Source: Pseudomonadales bacterium
Lineage (GTDB): Bacteria; Pseudomonadota; Gammaproteobacteria; Steroidobacterales; Steroidobacteraceae
NCBI GenBank assembly: GCA_020442965.1
Contig: JAGRJB010000372.1
Span: 1 to 5,111, forward strand
Direction of reading: 5' to 3'
Length of the DNA: 5,111 nucleotides
Part shown: piece by piece, positions 1-5,111 of the stretch
Position numbering within the stretch: position 1 is the stretch's first letter
Layout: every line of letters starts with the position of its first letter
The notes under the pieces: generated by a model
Databases searched by the model: none
Seen by the model: the letters and a program-made list of their open reading frames with translations, nothing else
What the model was told of the DNA's origin: nothing
Translations under genes and position numbers: made by a program

Positions 1-471
1 AATTTCGAACTCGAGATTACCGAAACCACATTGATGGCCGATGCCAAGCGGACCGTGCGGCTGCTCGATGAGCTGTACGCGATGGGTCTGCATCTCTCGA
101 TCGACGATTTTGGAACTGGTTACTCGTCGCTCTCCGCATTGCAGCAGTTCCCGATCGGTACGCTCAAGGTCGACCAATCGTTTGTGCGCGATGTGGGCGA
201 CGACGAAAGCGACGCCACGATCGTGCGCACGATCATCGACATGGGTCGCAGCCTCGGCATGGACGTGGTGGCAGAGGGAATCGAGTCGACCACGCATCTC
301 TCCTTCTTGCGCGCCCACCACTGTCCGTTTGGACAAGGCCGCCTGTTCGGCGAGCCCTGTACACTCGAGGAGCTGCGACTCCTCCTCGAGCGCCAACGTT
401 TGAGCGGCCCGGCATTCGGGCATCTCACTAACGAGCTGCGCATCGCTGGCATGTCGCAGAAGATTTCCTAG
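1..471 (+). CDS. EAL-domain cyclic-di-GMP phosphodiesterase, C-terminal fragment (5' end outside window)
   Basis: This is the last 156 residues of an EAL domain, the enzyme fold that hydrolyses the second messenger c-di-GMP to pGpG in the cytoplasm. The reading frame is open from base 1, so the start, the EAL signature itself and any sensor or GGDEF domains lie to the left. Visible family motifs, numbered in the fragment, are the acidic ELEITET strand (residues 3-9), the metal-binding DDFGTGYSSL loop (35-44), the LKVDQSF lysine (K56), VVAEGIES with its glutamate (E92), and the QG pair (Q112-G113). The catalytic residues that can be seen are therefore present, which suggests an active phosphodiesterase. 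The closing motif reads QGRLFGEP where most active EAL proteins have QGY-F/L-F-S/G-R/K-P, so the Tyr and the basic residue are replaced. About 37 residues follow it. The gene converges on the next one with a 20 bp gap. The family is certain; the activity is inferred. Confidence 0.93.
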   Translation, partial: NFELEITETTLMADAKRTVRLLDELYAMGLHLSIDDFGTGYSSLSALQQFPIGTLKVDQSFVRDVGDDESDATIVRTIIDMGRSLGMDVVAEGIESTTHLSFLRAHHCPFGQGRLFGEPCTLEELRLLLERQRLSGPAFGHLTNELRIAGMSQKIS

Positions 472-491
472 TCTCGCCCGGCGCATCTGGT

Positions 492-1322
492 TCAGCGCCG
501 CGGCGGGGCGGGAGCGAACCCCAGCTGTGAGTCTTTCCACAGCCTGTTAGCGGGCTCGCAATCGAGGATGCCGCGACGACAGAGCGTCTCGCGCCATTCG
601 TATTTGATCAGCACGCGAGCAGCCTCGTGCGGTGCAGCGCGAAACTTGACGCGGACGGCACCCTCGACACGCCGATCGCCATAGCCGGTACCCGGCTCAG
701 ATTCGGCGGCGCCGGTCGCCGCGTCGGCCGACGCCGAAGGTGCGGCACGAGCAGAGCGTTCGACCGACTGGCCCACTTCGTCGGCCGCTCGTGATCTGCG
801 GTCGCGCAACTCCTGCAATACGACACGCTGTTCCCGATACGCCGCCACCGCGATCACGCCGCGCGCCGAGCGATCACCGAATGCTTCTGAGTAGGAGTCC
901 GCCCAGTCCGTGAAATAGAACTCATTTACTGACTCGAGATCTGTGCGCCAACCAGAGTAGTCAGCGCTCTCCCAGGGGCCCAGCACGTACATCGGCTCGT
1001 TTGCGGTGAGCTCGGAACGTGCGCCTGAGATGATATTTCGCCCGTCAACCGCCACGACCACACCAATACGCTCAGCAGTCGTATTGCGAAGTCGGATTCT
1101 ATAGCGCTGACCCCGCTCAGCTTCCAGATAGCTGCGACTCGCCGAATCGTGATCGCCCACGGCAAATTGTCGCAGTGGCGTGCCGTTTGCGGCGACGATA
1201 TCGACCAGGACACTGGCGTGTGCGGTGCTGGTCAGCATGCACAGCGCGGCGAGCATCACACAGCCACTCGCAACGTGCCCGGCGATTGACCGTAGTTTCG
1301 TGCACCGAATTAGCTCTTGCAT
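492..1322 (-). CDS. Exported protein of unknown function (conserved-hypothetical type)
   Basis: I do not recognise a named family. The 276-residue product begins with a basic n-region and a hydrophobic stretch (about residues 12-33) ending in AHA at 34-36. This is a convincing signal peptide with cleavage after A36, so the protein is probably periplasmic or secreted. The mature part starts with an alternating, beta-rich segment (37-100). A Gly/Trp/Tyr/Phe-rich block follows, including YVLGPWESADYSGWR (112-126) and EFYFTDW (134-140), then AFGDRSARGVIAVAAY (147-162). Next come a charged, probably helical stretch (about 165-187) and an Ala/Ser-rich low-complexity linker (about 187-206). The final segment is GTGYGDRR through KYEWRETLC and has two closely spaced cysteines (LCRRGILDC) that could form a disulfide in the periplasm. 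The ATG is supported by a GGGAG ribosome site 7 nt upstream. That site lies partly in a potential RNA stem, described separately. The gene appears monocistronic in the window and faces the EAL gene. Confidence 0.85.
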   Translation of the reverse strand: MQELIRCTKLRSIAGHVASGCVMLAALCMLTSTAHASVLVDIVAANGTPLRQFAVGDHDSASRSYLEAERGQRYRIRLRNTTAERIGVVVAVDGRNIISGARSELTANEPMYVLGPWESADYSGWRTDLESVNEFYFTDWADSYSEAFGDRSARGVIAVAAYREQRVVLQELRDRRSRAADEVGQSVERSARAAPSASADAATGAAESEPGTGYGDRRVEGAVRVKFRAAPHEAARVLIKYEWRETLCRRGILDCEPANRLWKDSQLGFAPAPPRR

Positions 1323-1329
1323 ATGTCAT

Positions 1330-1334
1330 CTCCC
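1330..1334 (-). promoter_or_regulatory. Ribosome binding site of the exported-protein gene
   Basis: On the minus strand GGGAG precedes the ATG at 1322 with a 7 nt spacer, which is near-ideal and fixes that start. The three G residues are also the last three bases of the right arm of a 10 bp inverted repeat, so access to ribosomes could depend on RNA folding. Confidence 0.7.
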
Positions 1335-1389
1335 GTTCGGTCGCAAGATGCGCCGCTGTCCCACTGAACGGACCGCGGCACCGAACGGG
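1332..1389 (-). promoter_or_regulatory. Structured 5' leader: candidate three-way-junction element overlapping the Shine-Dalgarno
   Basis: The element is bounded by a perfect 10 bp inverted repeat, CCCGTTCGGT at 1332-1341 and ACCGAACGGG at 1380-1389. Almost all of the 38 nt between can also pair. One hairpin is CGCA/TGCG (1342-1345 with 1349-1352, 3 nt loop). The other is GCCGC/GCGGC (1352-1356 with 1375-1379), continued after a single mismatch by GTCC/GGAC (1358-1361 with 1370-1373) around an 8 nt loop. The two inner hairpins compete for base 1352. In a minus-strand transcript this would be a compact three-way junction ending 9 nt before the start codon, with part of the ribosome site in its closing stem. 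The pairing is read directly from the sequence. The regulatory role is inference; a non-regulatory intergenic palindrome is the main alternative. Confidence 0.45.
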
Positions 1390-1429
1390 GTTAGTTAGCC
1401 GGAGTGCGCTCGCAAATGGCGCCGCCCAT

Positions 1430-1458
1430 AAAAAAGGGCGGAGCTTTAAGCTCCGCCC
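1430..1458 (-). terminator. Strong rho-independent terminator (minus strand), upstream of the exported-protein gene
   Basis: A perfect 10 bp GC-rich inverted repeat, GGGCGGAGCT at 1436-1445 and AGCTCCGCCC at 1449-1458, encloses a 3 nt loop. On the minus strand six T residues (1435-1430) follow directly. This is a textbook intrinsic terminator for leftward transcription. On the + strand the hairpin has no T-tract. No leftward coding gene ends here, because the gene to the right is on the + strand. It must therefore end a short RNA initiated at about 1490-1600, or act as an attenuator about 110 nt upstream of the exported-protein start codon. Confidence 0.75.
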
Positions 1459-1473
1459 GAACGGGGGGTCGCT

Positions 1474-1487
1474 CGTCCGATTGGACG
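1474..1487 (-). other. Small hairpin preceding the terminator
   Basis: CGTCC at 1474-1478 and GGACG at 1483-1487 form a perfect 5 bp stem with a 4 nt loop. On the minus strand it lies 15 nt before the terminator stem, separated by a C-rich single-stranded stretch (six C residues at 1468-1463). It would be the 5' hairpin of any short RNA ended by that terminator. A stem this short can arise by chance. Confidence 0.35.
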
Positions 1488-1500
1488 GTTGACACAGCGA

Positions 1501-1529
1501 TTGTACACACTTCGCGTCAAGGTTATGAT
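1501..1529 (+). promoter_or_regulatory. Possible sigma70-type promoter for the PLD-like gene
   Basis: TTGTAC (1501-1506) and TATGAT (1524-1529) are separated by 17 bp. The -10 box matches the consensus at 5 of 6 positions; the -35 box matches only at 3, so this is a moderate candidate. Transcription would begin near 1536, giving a leader of roughly 80 nt to the ATG at 1616. No other + strand pair with acceptable spacing was found between 1440 and 1600. Confidence 0.35.
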
Positions 1530-1615
1530 TAGGTACTTTCCGCAATATCCTGTACAAATTCTATACGTGAGTGGATCGTACACCGAGACCGCGCGGGTGC
1601 TTGCCCAACTATAGA

Positions 1616-3211
1616 ATGCAAGGAATGCGGCACGAGGCCCAAGCGAACGATTCTGATCACGAGCAAGCTTCCCTGACGCCGCCTCGCAGCCGCGGCCGCT
1701 GGCGTATCTCGTTTTCCGTCGCGCTGCTGCTCTTCATCGGCATTTGCGCGATCAACGGTGCGCGGCATAGTTTGAACGCTCTGCCGCGCGGCGTCGACGT
1801 AACCGGTCAGGTCACGACGCTGCCCGCTGATGACATTCGATTTCTGACGGACCTGACACACGCCGATGCTTACGGCCGACCGCTCGTTGAGCAGCAGATC
1901 TTCGATCACGTGTTAAAGATCATCGGTAACGCGAACGACTTTCTGGTACTCGATTTCTTTCTGTTCAACCATCAAAGCGGTGCGCTGGCGCCCGGGCAAG
2001 TCTATCGGCCTCTCTCGAGCCAGTTGCGCGATGCGCTCATCGCACGCAAGGAGGCCGTCCCCGCTCTGCGCGTGTTGTTAGTGACGGATCCGATCAACGA
2101 TGTCTACGGTGGCGATCCATCCGCCGATCTGCGCGCGCTGCGCGCTGCCGGTATCGACGTGATCCTGACGGACCTCGATCGGTTGCGAGACTCCAACCCC
2201 CTCTACTCGGGATTCTGGCGCACCGTAATAGATTGGTGGGCAGGTGACGGCAGTGGCCCTGGTTGGCTGCCCAATCCGCTCGAAGGCGGCCCGTCGCGCG
2301 TCACGTTCCGCGCTTGGGCGCGGCTCCTGAATTTCAAGGCTAACCACCGAAAGCTCGTGATCGGTGACGACGGCGCAGGCAAGTTGGTCGGGATCGTCAC
2401 CTCAGCCAACCCGCATGATGCGAGCAGCGCACACTCCAATGTCGCAATACAACTGAGCGGCGATGCGCTACGACCATTGCTCCAGAGCGAGATCGAAATC
2501 GCCCGGTTCTCCGGCTGGCGCGGCAATTTGCGCCCCTACGAGGCGGCCGACGACCGCCAACCACCCGAACCGCTCGGTGCCTTGCCCAGCATCACGCCTG
2601 CGGCCCCGATTTACGCGACCGCGCAGGCACTGACTGAAGGGGCGATCAAAGCAGCCGTGCTGCAGCGGCTAGCGGCGACCGAGGCGCACGATTCGATCGA
2701 CGTCGCGATGTTCTATCTGGCCGATCGCGCAATCATCGAGGCGCTACTGCAGGCCGCGGCGCGGGGGGTCGAGATACGTGTCATTCTCGACCCCAACAAG
2801 GATGCGTTCGGCCGCACCAAGTCGGGCATTCCCAATCGGCCGGTTGCCAGCGAGCTGGTTGCCGCGAGCGACGGGGCGATCAAGATCCGCTGGTATCGCA
2901 CGCACGGCGAGCAGTTTCATGTCAAATTGTTAGTCATCAAGCACGCGGCATCGCTGTGGTTCACCTTGGGATCGGCCAATTTCACGCGGCGCAATCTCAA
3001 CAACTTCAATCTTGAAGCGAACGTCGCCATAGAAGTGCCAACGAGAGCGCCATTGGCCGAACACGTCACCGGCTATTTCGATCGACTTTGGTCGAATCGG
3101 GATGCCCCTGACTCGGAGTACACCGCGGATTACCCGACCTGGGCCGATCCTGCGCAGTCGAGCTACTGGCTCTATCGACTGATGGAAGGATCGGGCGTGT
3201 CGACGTTCTGA
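1616..3211 (+). CDS. Membrane-anchored phospholipase D-like protein with two HKD domains
   Basis: This is a member of the PLD superfamily (phosphatidyltransferases, phospholipases and cardiolipin-synthase-like enzymes), 531 residues from this start. A hydrophilic N-terminus is followed by one hydrophobic segment (about 31-48) after basic residues. This suggests an inner-membrane anchor with the catalytic part outside the cytoplasm. The first active-site motif is HRKLVIGD (H244, K246, D251) followed by TSAN (262-265). The second is HVKLLVIK (H435, K437) followed by GSAN (452-455). Both His/Lys pairs are intact; the Asp of the second motif is a Lys (K442). The second half opens with a typical strand/helix pattern (about 358-395, ending VILDPNKD). 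The start is uncertain. The frame opens with GTG at 1571, and ATG codons occur at 1616 and 1625; none has a well-spaced ribosome site. The substrate cannot be told from sequence. The gene converges with the lipoprotein gene, overlapping it by 40 bp. Confidence 0.9.
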   Translation: MQGMRHEAQANDSDHEQASLTPPRSRGRWRISFSVALLLFIGICAINGARHSLNALPRGVDVTGQVTTLPADDIRFLTDLTHADAYGRPLVEQQIFDHVLKIIGNANDFLVLDFFLFNHQSGALAPGQVYRPLSSQLRDALIARKEAVPALRVLLVTDPINDVYGGDPSADLRALRAAGIDVILTDLDRLRDSNPLYSGFWRTVIDWWAGDGSGPGWLPNPLEGGPSRVTFRAWARLLNFKANHRKLVIGDDGAGKLVGIVTSANPHDASSAHSNVAIQLSGDALRPLLQSEIEIARFSGWRGNLRPYEAADDRQPPEPLGALPSITPAAPIYATAQALTEGAIKAAVLQRLAATEAHDSIDVAMFYLADRAIIEALLQAAARGVEIRVILDPNKDAFGRTKSGIPNRPVASELVAASDGAIKIRWYRTHGEQFHVKLLVIKHAASLWFTLGSANFTRRNLNNFNLEANVAIEVPTRAPLAEHVTGYFDRLWSNRDAPDSEYTADYPTWADPAQSSYWLYRLMEGSGVSTF

Positions 3212-3861
3212 AGTGCGGCGCCAAGACGGGTGCTCAGCTGCGCGAGGACATCCTGGGTAGCTGACTCAAATGCCGCAACCACCGCCGTCATGCGATCTGC
3301 GGTTGCACGTTGCGTTGCTTGCACGGTGAACACGTTCAGCAACGCACGATCGTTACGGCGCCCCAGAGCCGCATCGAGCGTCACGACAACTGTCGGCGCA
3401 CCACCGTCCGCGCCATACTGGGACTCGAAGCGCCGCAAGACGAGATTCAAGGTGTAATCCGGTGCGAAACTGCCCGCGTCGCCAAAGACGGCGCGGAATT
3501 GCCCGGCGCTGCCCAGGCTTTCGACCACTAACGACTCAAGCATGTCGGGGGCGGGATCGGTCCAACGGCTCGCCGCATAGGTGTCGAAGCGCCGGTCGGC
3601 GCGCACGACCGCGATGCGGTCGGTATCAAGACCGGTGCTAGCCTCGGGCCGACGGACCTGAAGCACCGCCCGCGGCCCGGTGCTTGCGGCCGTAGCGTCG
3701 CTTTGCCGAGCGACGTCCGTTACCGGCAGCGGTGCACGCAACACATAGGTCTGTACCGGCTGCTCGTTACTCGTCAGCACCGAAGCGCAACCACTCAGCG
3801 TAACGACACTCAACAGCAAGGCCCGGACAAAAAAGGCTCGATTCGACAGTGGCAAGCTCAT
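3172..3861 (-). CDS. ABC-type transport auxiliary lipoprotein, PqiC-like (ABC_trans_aux family)
   Basis: The 229-residue product is a lipoprotein. It has an N-terminal hydrophobic segment and the lipobox LSGC with acylated Cys25. The residue after the Cys is Ala rather than Asp, so export to the outer membrane is expected. The following Ser/Asn-rich linker leads to the family signature QTYVLRAPLP. A QVRRPE segment, an RFDTYAASRWTDPAPDMLES block and a C-terminal amphipathic helical region come next. These match the PqiC/ABC_trans_aux family, whose members are periplasm-facing outer-membrane partners of MCE proteins in lipid transport. It directly follows the MCE gene: its ATG overlaps the MCE stop as ATGA, indicating translational coupling. 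A GGAG ribosome site sits 8 nt upstream of the ATG. Family assignment is from recognised motifs and context; no profile search was run. Its 3' end lies inside the tail of the convergent PLD-like gene. Confidence 0.87.
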   Translation of the reverse strand: MSLPLSNRAFFVRALLLSVVTLSGCASVLTSNEQPVQTYVLRAPLPVTDVARQSDATAASTGPRAVLQVRRPEASTGLDTDRIAVVRADRRFDTYAASRWTDPAPDMLESLVVESLGSAGQFRAVFGDAGSFAPDYTLNLVLRRFESQYGADGGAPTVVVTLDAALGRRNDRALLNVFTVQATQRATADRMTAVVAAFESATQDVLAQLSTRLGAALQNVDTPDPSISR

Positions 3862-4793
3862 CGGGGAATCTCCACCCCGCGTGACCGCGGCTGGAACAGA
3901 ATCTGTGAGGGTTCATTCTTCAGGCTCTGCGACAGCTCGCGAAACTCGTTCGCGGCTTTGCGGCTGTCGCTGAGCAAGCGCTCGAACTCTGGCAGCCCGT
4001 CGCGCAGCAGCGATCGAATATCGGTGCGGTTCTCGGCGATCATCGCATCGAGTTTGGTCGTCGTGTTAGCGAGGTTGTCCGCCACCACACGCACCCGTTC
4101 GGCAGCGGCCGCAAGGTCCGGTCCTGCATCCTCGCCCAGAGTACGAACGCTGATCGCGGCTGCACGAATCTCCGCGCTGGTGGCGCGCAGATCGGTCATC
4201 AGGGCACCCAGCTGGTGGGTCGTTTCAGGTAGCGCACTGGCCGTAGTTTCGAGACCAGTGAGCGTCGTCGTGATCGACGCGATGTTCTTGTCCGACATGA
4301 TGGCGTTGAGCCGGTCGATGGTACTGGACGCACGGCCGACCAATTCGGGCAGGCTGGCGAGGAACAAATCGAGGTTGGACCGCACCGATCGAATCACCGG
4401 ATACACGTCGCTCGGTACCGGCTCCATCAGGGTCTTGTTGCCGCGGTCCGCCAACAAATCGATGTATAGCAGCCCGGTGACGCCCTGTAGCGAGAGCTCC
4501 GCGACGGTCGTGTCGGAAATCGGTGCCGACTCGTCAATGTCAGCGATCACCTGCACACGATCCGGCGCCCGATGATCGATCCGCAAGTCAGCCACGCGGC
4601 CCACATCGACACCAAGATAGCGTACCGCGCTGCCGCGGTTGAGACCGCTCACGCTGCCGCCAAAGTAGATCTCGTAGCGAACGTTGTCGCGGCGGTCACG
4701 GCCACCCGCATACCAGTAGACAAAAAAGCTCGCCAGCGCTATCACCAGAAGCACGAACGCGCCGACGGCGGCGTAATTACCTTCACGCTCCAC
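3858..4793 (-). CDS. MCE-domain (MlaD-family) lipid transport protein
   Basis: This is a substrate-binding or tunnel subunit of an MCE-type ABC lipid transporter, anchored in the inner membrane and reaching into the periplasm. Numbering is from the GTG at 4793 (311 residues). A transmembrane helix (about 9-28) is followed by a single MCE domain (about 38-115). Typical features are FGGSVSGLNRGSAVRYLGVDVGRV (written here only as the segment around 44-67), the GVxVG turn, and the hydrophobic pore-lining loop LQGVTGLLYIDL near its end. The remaining ~190 residues are rich in Thr/Ala/Leu/Asp heptad-like helices, as in MCE proteins that build a helical tube. An ATG at 4826 would add 11 residues and a 44 bp overlap with the ATPase gene. 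The GTG is preferred for three reasons: GGAG lies 6 nt upstream, the overlap drops to 11 bp, and the resulting MEREGNYAAVGAF start matches the usual family N-terminus. The gene is coupled to both neighbours. Confidence 0.92.
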   Translation of the reverse strand: MEREGNYAAVGAFVLLVIALASFFVYWYAGGRDRRDNVRYEIYFGGSVSGLNRGSAVRYLGVDVGRVADLRIDHRAPDRVQVIADIDESAPISDTTVAELSLQGVTGLLYIDLLADRGNKTLMEPVPSDVYPVIRSVRSNLDLFLASLPELVGRASSTIDRLNAIMSDKNIASITTTLTGLETTASALPETTHQLGALMTDLRATSAEIRAAAISVRTLGEDAGPDLAAAAERVRVVADNLANTTTKLDAMIAENRTDIRSLLRDGLPEFERLLSDSRKAANEFRELSQSLKNEPSQILFQPRSRGVEIPR

Positions 4794-5111
4794 GTTGAGC
4801 TCCGTAGCGCTCGGCGCGCTCGCCATGGAAATAGGCCTGAATCCACGGATGCGGGTACTCGGTGATACCTGCCAGTGTGTCGGTGACCATTTTGCGATCG
4901 ACTATCACGCCGACACGATTGCAGGTTCTGAAGATGGTGTCGAGGTCGTGGGTGATCATGACAACCGTGAGTTTGAGTTGGCGCTGCAGATCCATCAACA
5001 GGGAATCGAAAGCTGCGGCGCTGATCGGGTCGAGACCGGACGTCGGCTCATCGAGAAACAGCAGCGGCGGATCGAGCGCCAGGGCGCGCGCCAGCGCGGC
5101 GCGCTTGATCA
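4783..5111 (-). CDS. ABC transporter ATP-binding subunit, MlaF-like, C-terminal fragment (5' end outside window)
   Basis: This is the last 108 residues of an ABC ATPase that would power lipid movement by the MCE complex from the cytoplasmic face. The frame is open to the right edge, so the Walker A and most of the LSGG signature are outside; the fragment starts just after the signature, at IKRAALARAL. Visible motifs in the fragment are Walker B LLFLDEP with its catalytic Glu (16-22), the D-loop SGLDP (24-28), and the switch histidine in MITHDLD (H54). The short C-terminal tail ends with a PHPWIQAYFHGERA stretch, as in Mla/Ttg2A-type ATPases. TTG at 4998 or ATG at 4992 must not be taken as a start, because the conserved core continues upstream. 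The stop overlaps the start region of the MCE gene. A permease gene would be expected upstream (right), beyond the window. Confidence 0.92.
   Translation of the reverse strand, partial: IKRAALARALALDPPLLFLDEPTSGLDPISAAAFDSLLMDLQRQLKLTVVMITHDLDTIFRTCNRVGVIVDRKMVTDTLAGITEYPHPWIQAYFHGERAERYGAQRGA
4800..4803 (-). promoter_or_regulatory. Ribosome binding site deciding the MCE start
   Basis: Minus-strand GGAG lies 6 nt before the GTG at 4793, inside the 3' end of the ATPase gene. The upstream ATG at 4826 has only a distant AGG. This supports the internal GTG start. Confidence 0.6.

Noticed and set aside
496..505. GC palindrome CGCCGCGGCG at the end of the exported-protein gene as a terminator
   Set aside because: It lies within the last codons, has no loop of normal size and no T-tract on either strand.
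1332..1389. Integron attC site or mobile-element end as an explanation of the inverted repeat
   Set aside because: The arms lack the attC core GTTRRRY / RYYYAAC. There is no integrase or transposase nearby and no target duplication was seen.
1489..1494. Perfect -35 box TTGACA on the + strand
   Set aside because: There is no acceptable -10 box at 15-19 bp. The nearest good one (1524-1529) is 29 bp away and fits better with TTGTAC at 1501.
1117..1557. Minus-strand open frame of 146 codons across the intergenic region
   Set aside because: It runs through the terminator and the leader structure, and overlaps the signal-peptide region of the exported-protein gene in another frame. It shows no recognisable motif and no good ribosome site.
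1529..1909. Minus-strand open frame of 126 codons over the 5' part of the PLD-like gene
   Set aside because: It is antisense to a well-supported coding region and has no family signature.
3703..4575. Long + strand open frame (290 codons) opposite the lipoprotein and MCE genes
   Set aside because: It lies antisense to two genes with clear family motifs. The translation is Ser/Arg-rich without any domain, as expected for a GC-rich shadow frame.

Overview
This 5.1 kb window looks like chromosomal DNA of a high-GC proteobacterium. A gammaproteobacterium is the best guess, from the gene families, the GC-rich third codon positions and the pairing of an MCE-type transporter with a PqiC-like lipoprotein. 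I could not run any taxonomic search. Coding density is high. There are two strand-convergent gene pairs (EAL / secreted protein, and PLD / lipoprotein) and one divergent intergenic region. No tRNA, rRNA, CRISPR array, IS element or integrase is visible.

Left part (1-1322): the C-terminal half of a c-di-GMP phosphodiesterase EAL domain (+ strand, cut by the window edge). It converges across a 20 bp gap with a minus-strand gene for an exported protein of a conserved but unnamed family.

Intergenic region (1323-1615): this is the most unusual stretch. On the minus strand it carries, in transcript order, a small hairpin and a near-perfect rho-independent terminator (10 bp stem, 3 nt loop, T6). 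About 40 nt further on is a self-complementary 58 nt element that can fold into a closed three-way junction, whose last stem includes part of the Shine-Dalgarno sequence of the exported-protein gene. This suggests either a small RNA ending upstream of the gene or a leader with attenuation and translational control. The + strand has a plausible sigma70-type promoter for the next gene.

Middle (1616-3211): a membrane-anchored, two-domain phospholipase D-like protein (+ strand). Its 3' end overlaps by 40 bp the 3' end of the facing lipoprotein gene.

Right part (3172-5111): a translationally coupled minus-strand operon read from the right edge. It holds the end of an ABC ATPase (MlaF-like), a single-domain MCE/MlaD-family protein with a long helical C-terminus, and a PqiC/ABC_trans_aux outer-membrane lipoprotein. 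Together with a permease presumably just outside the window, these would form an MCE-type lipid transport system linking the inner and outer membranes. All components are of known families. The most novel-looking signal is the RNA structure in the intergenic region, not a protein system.
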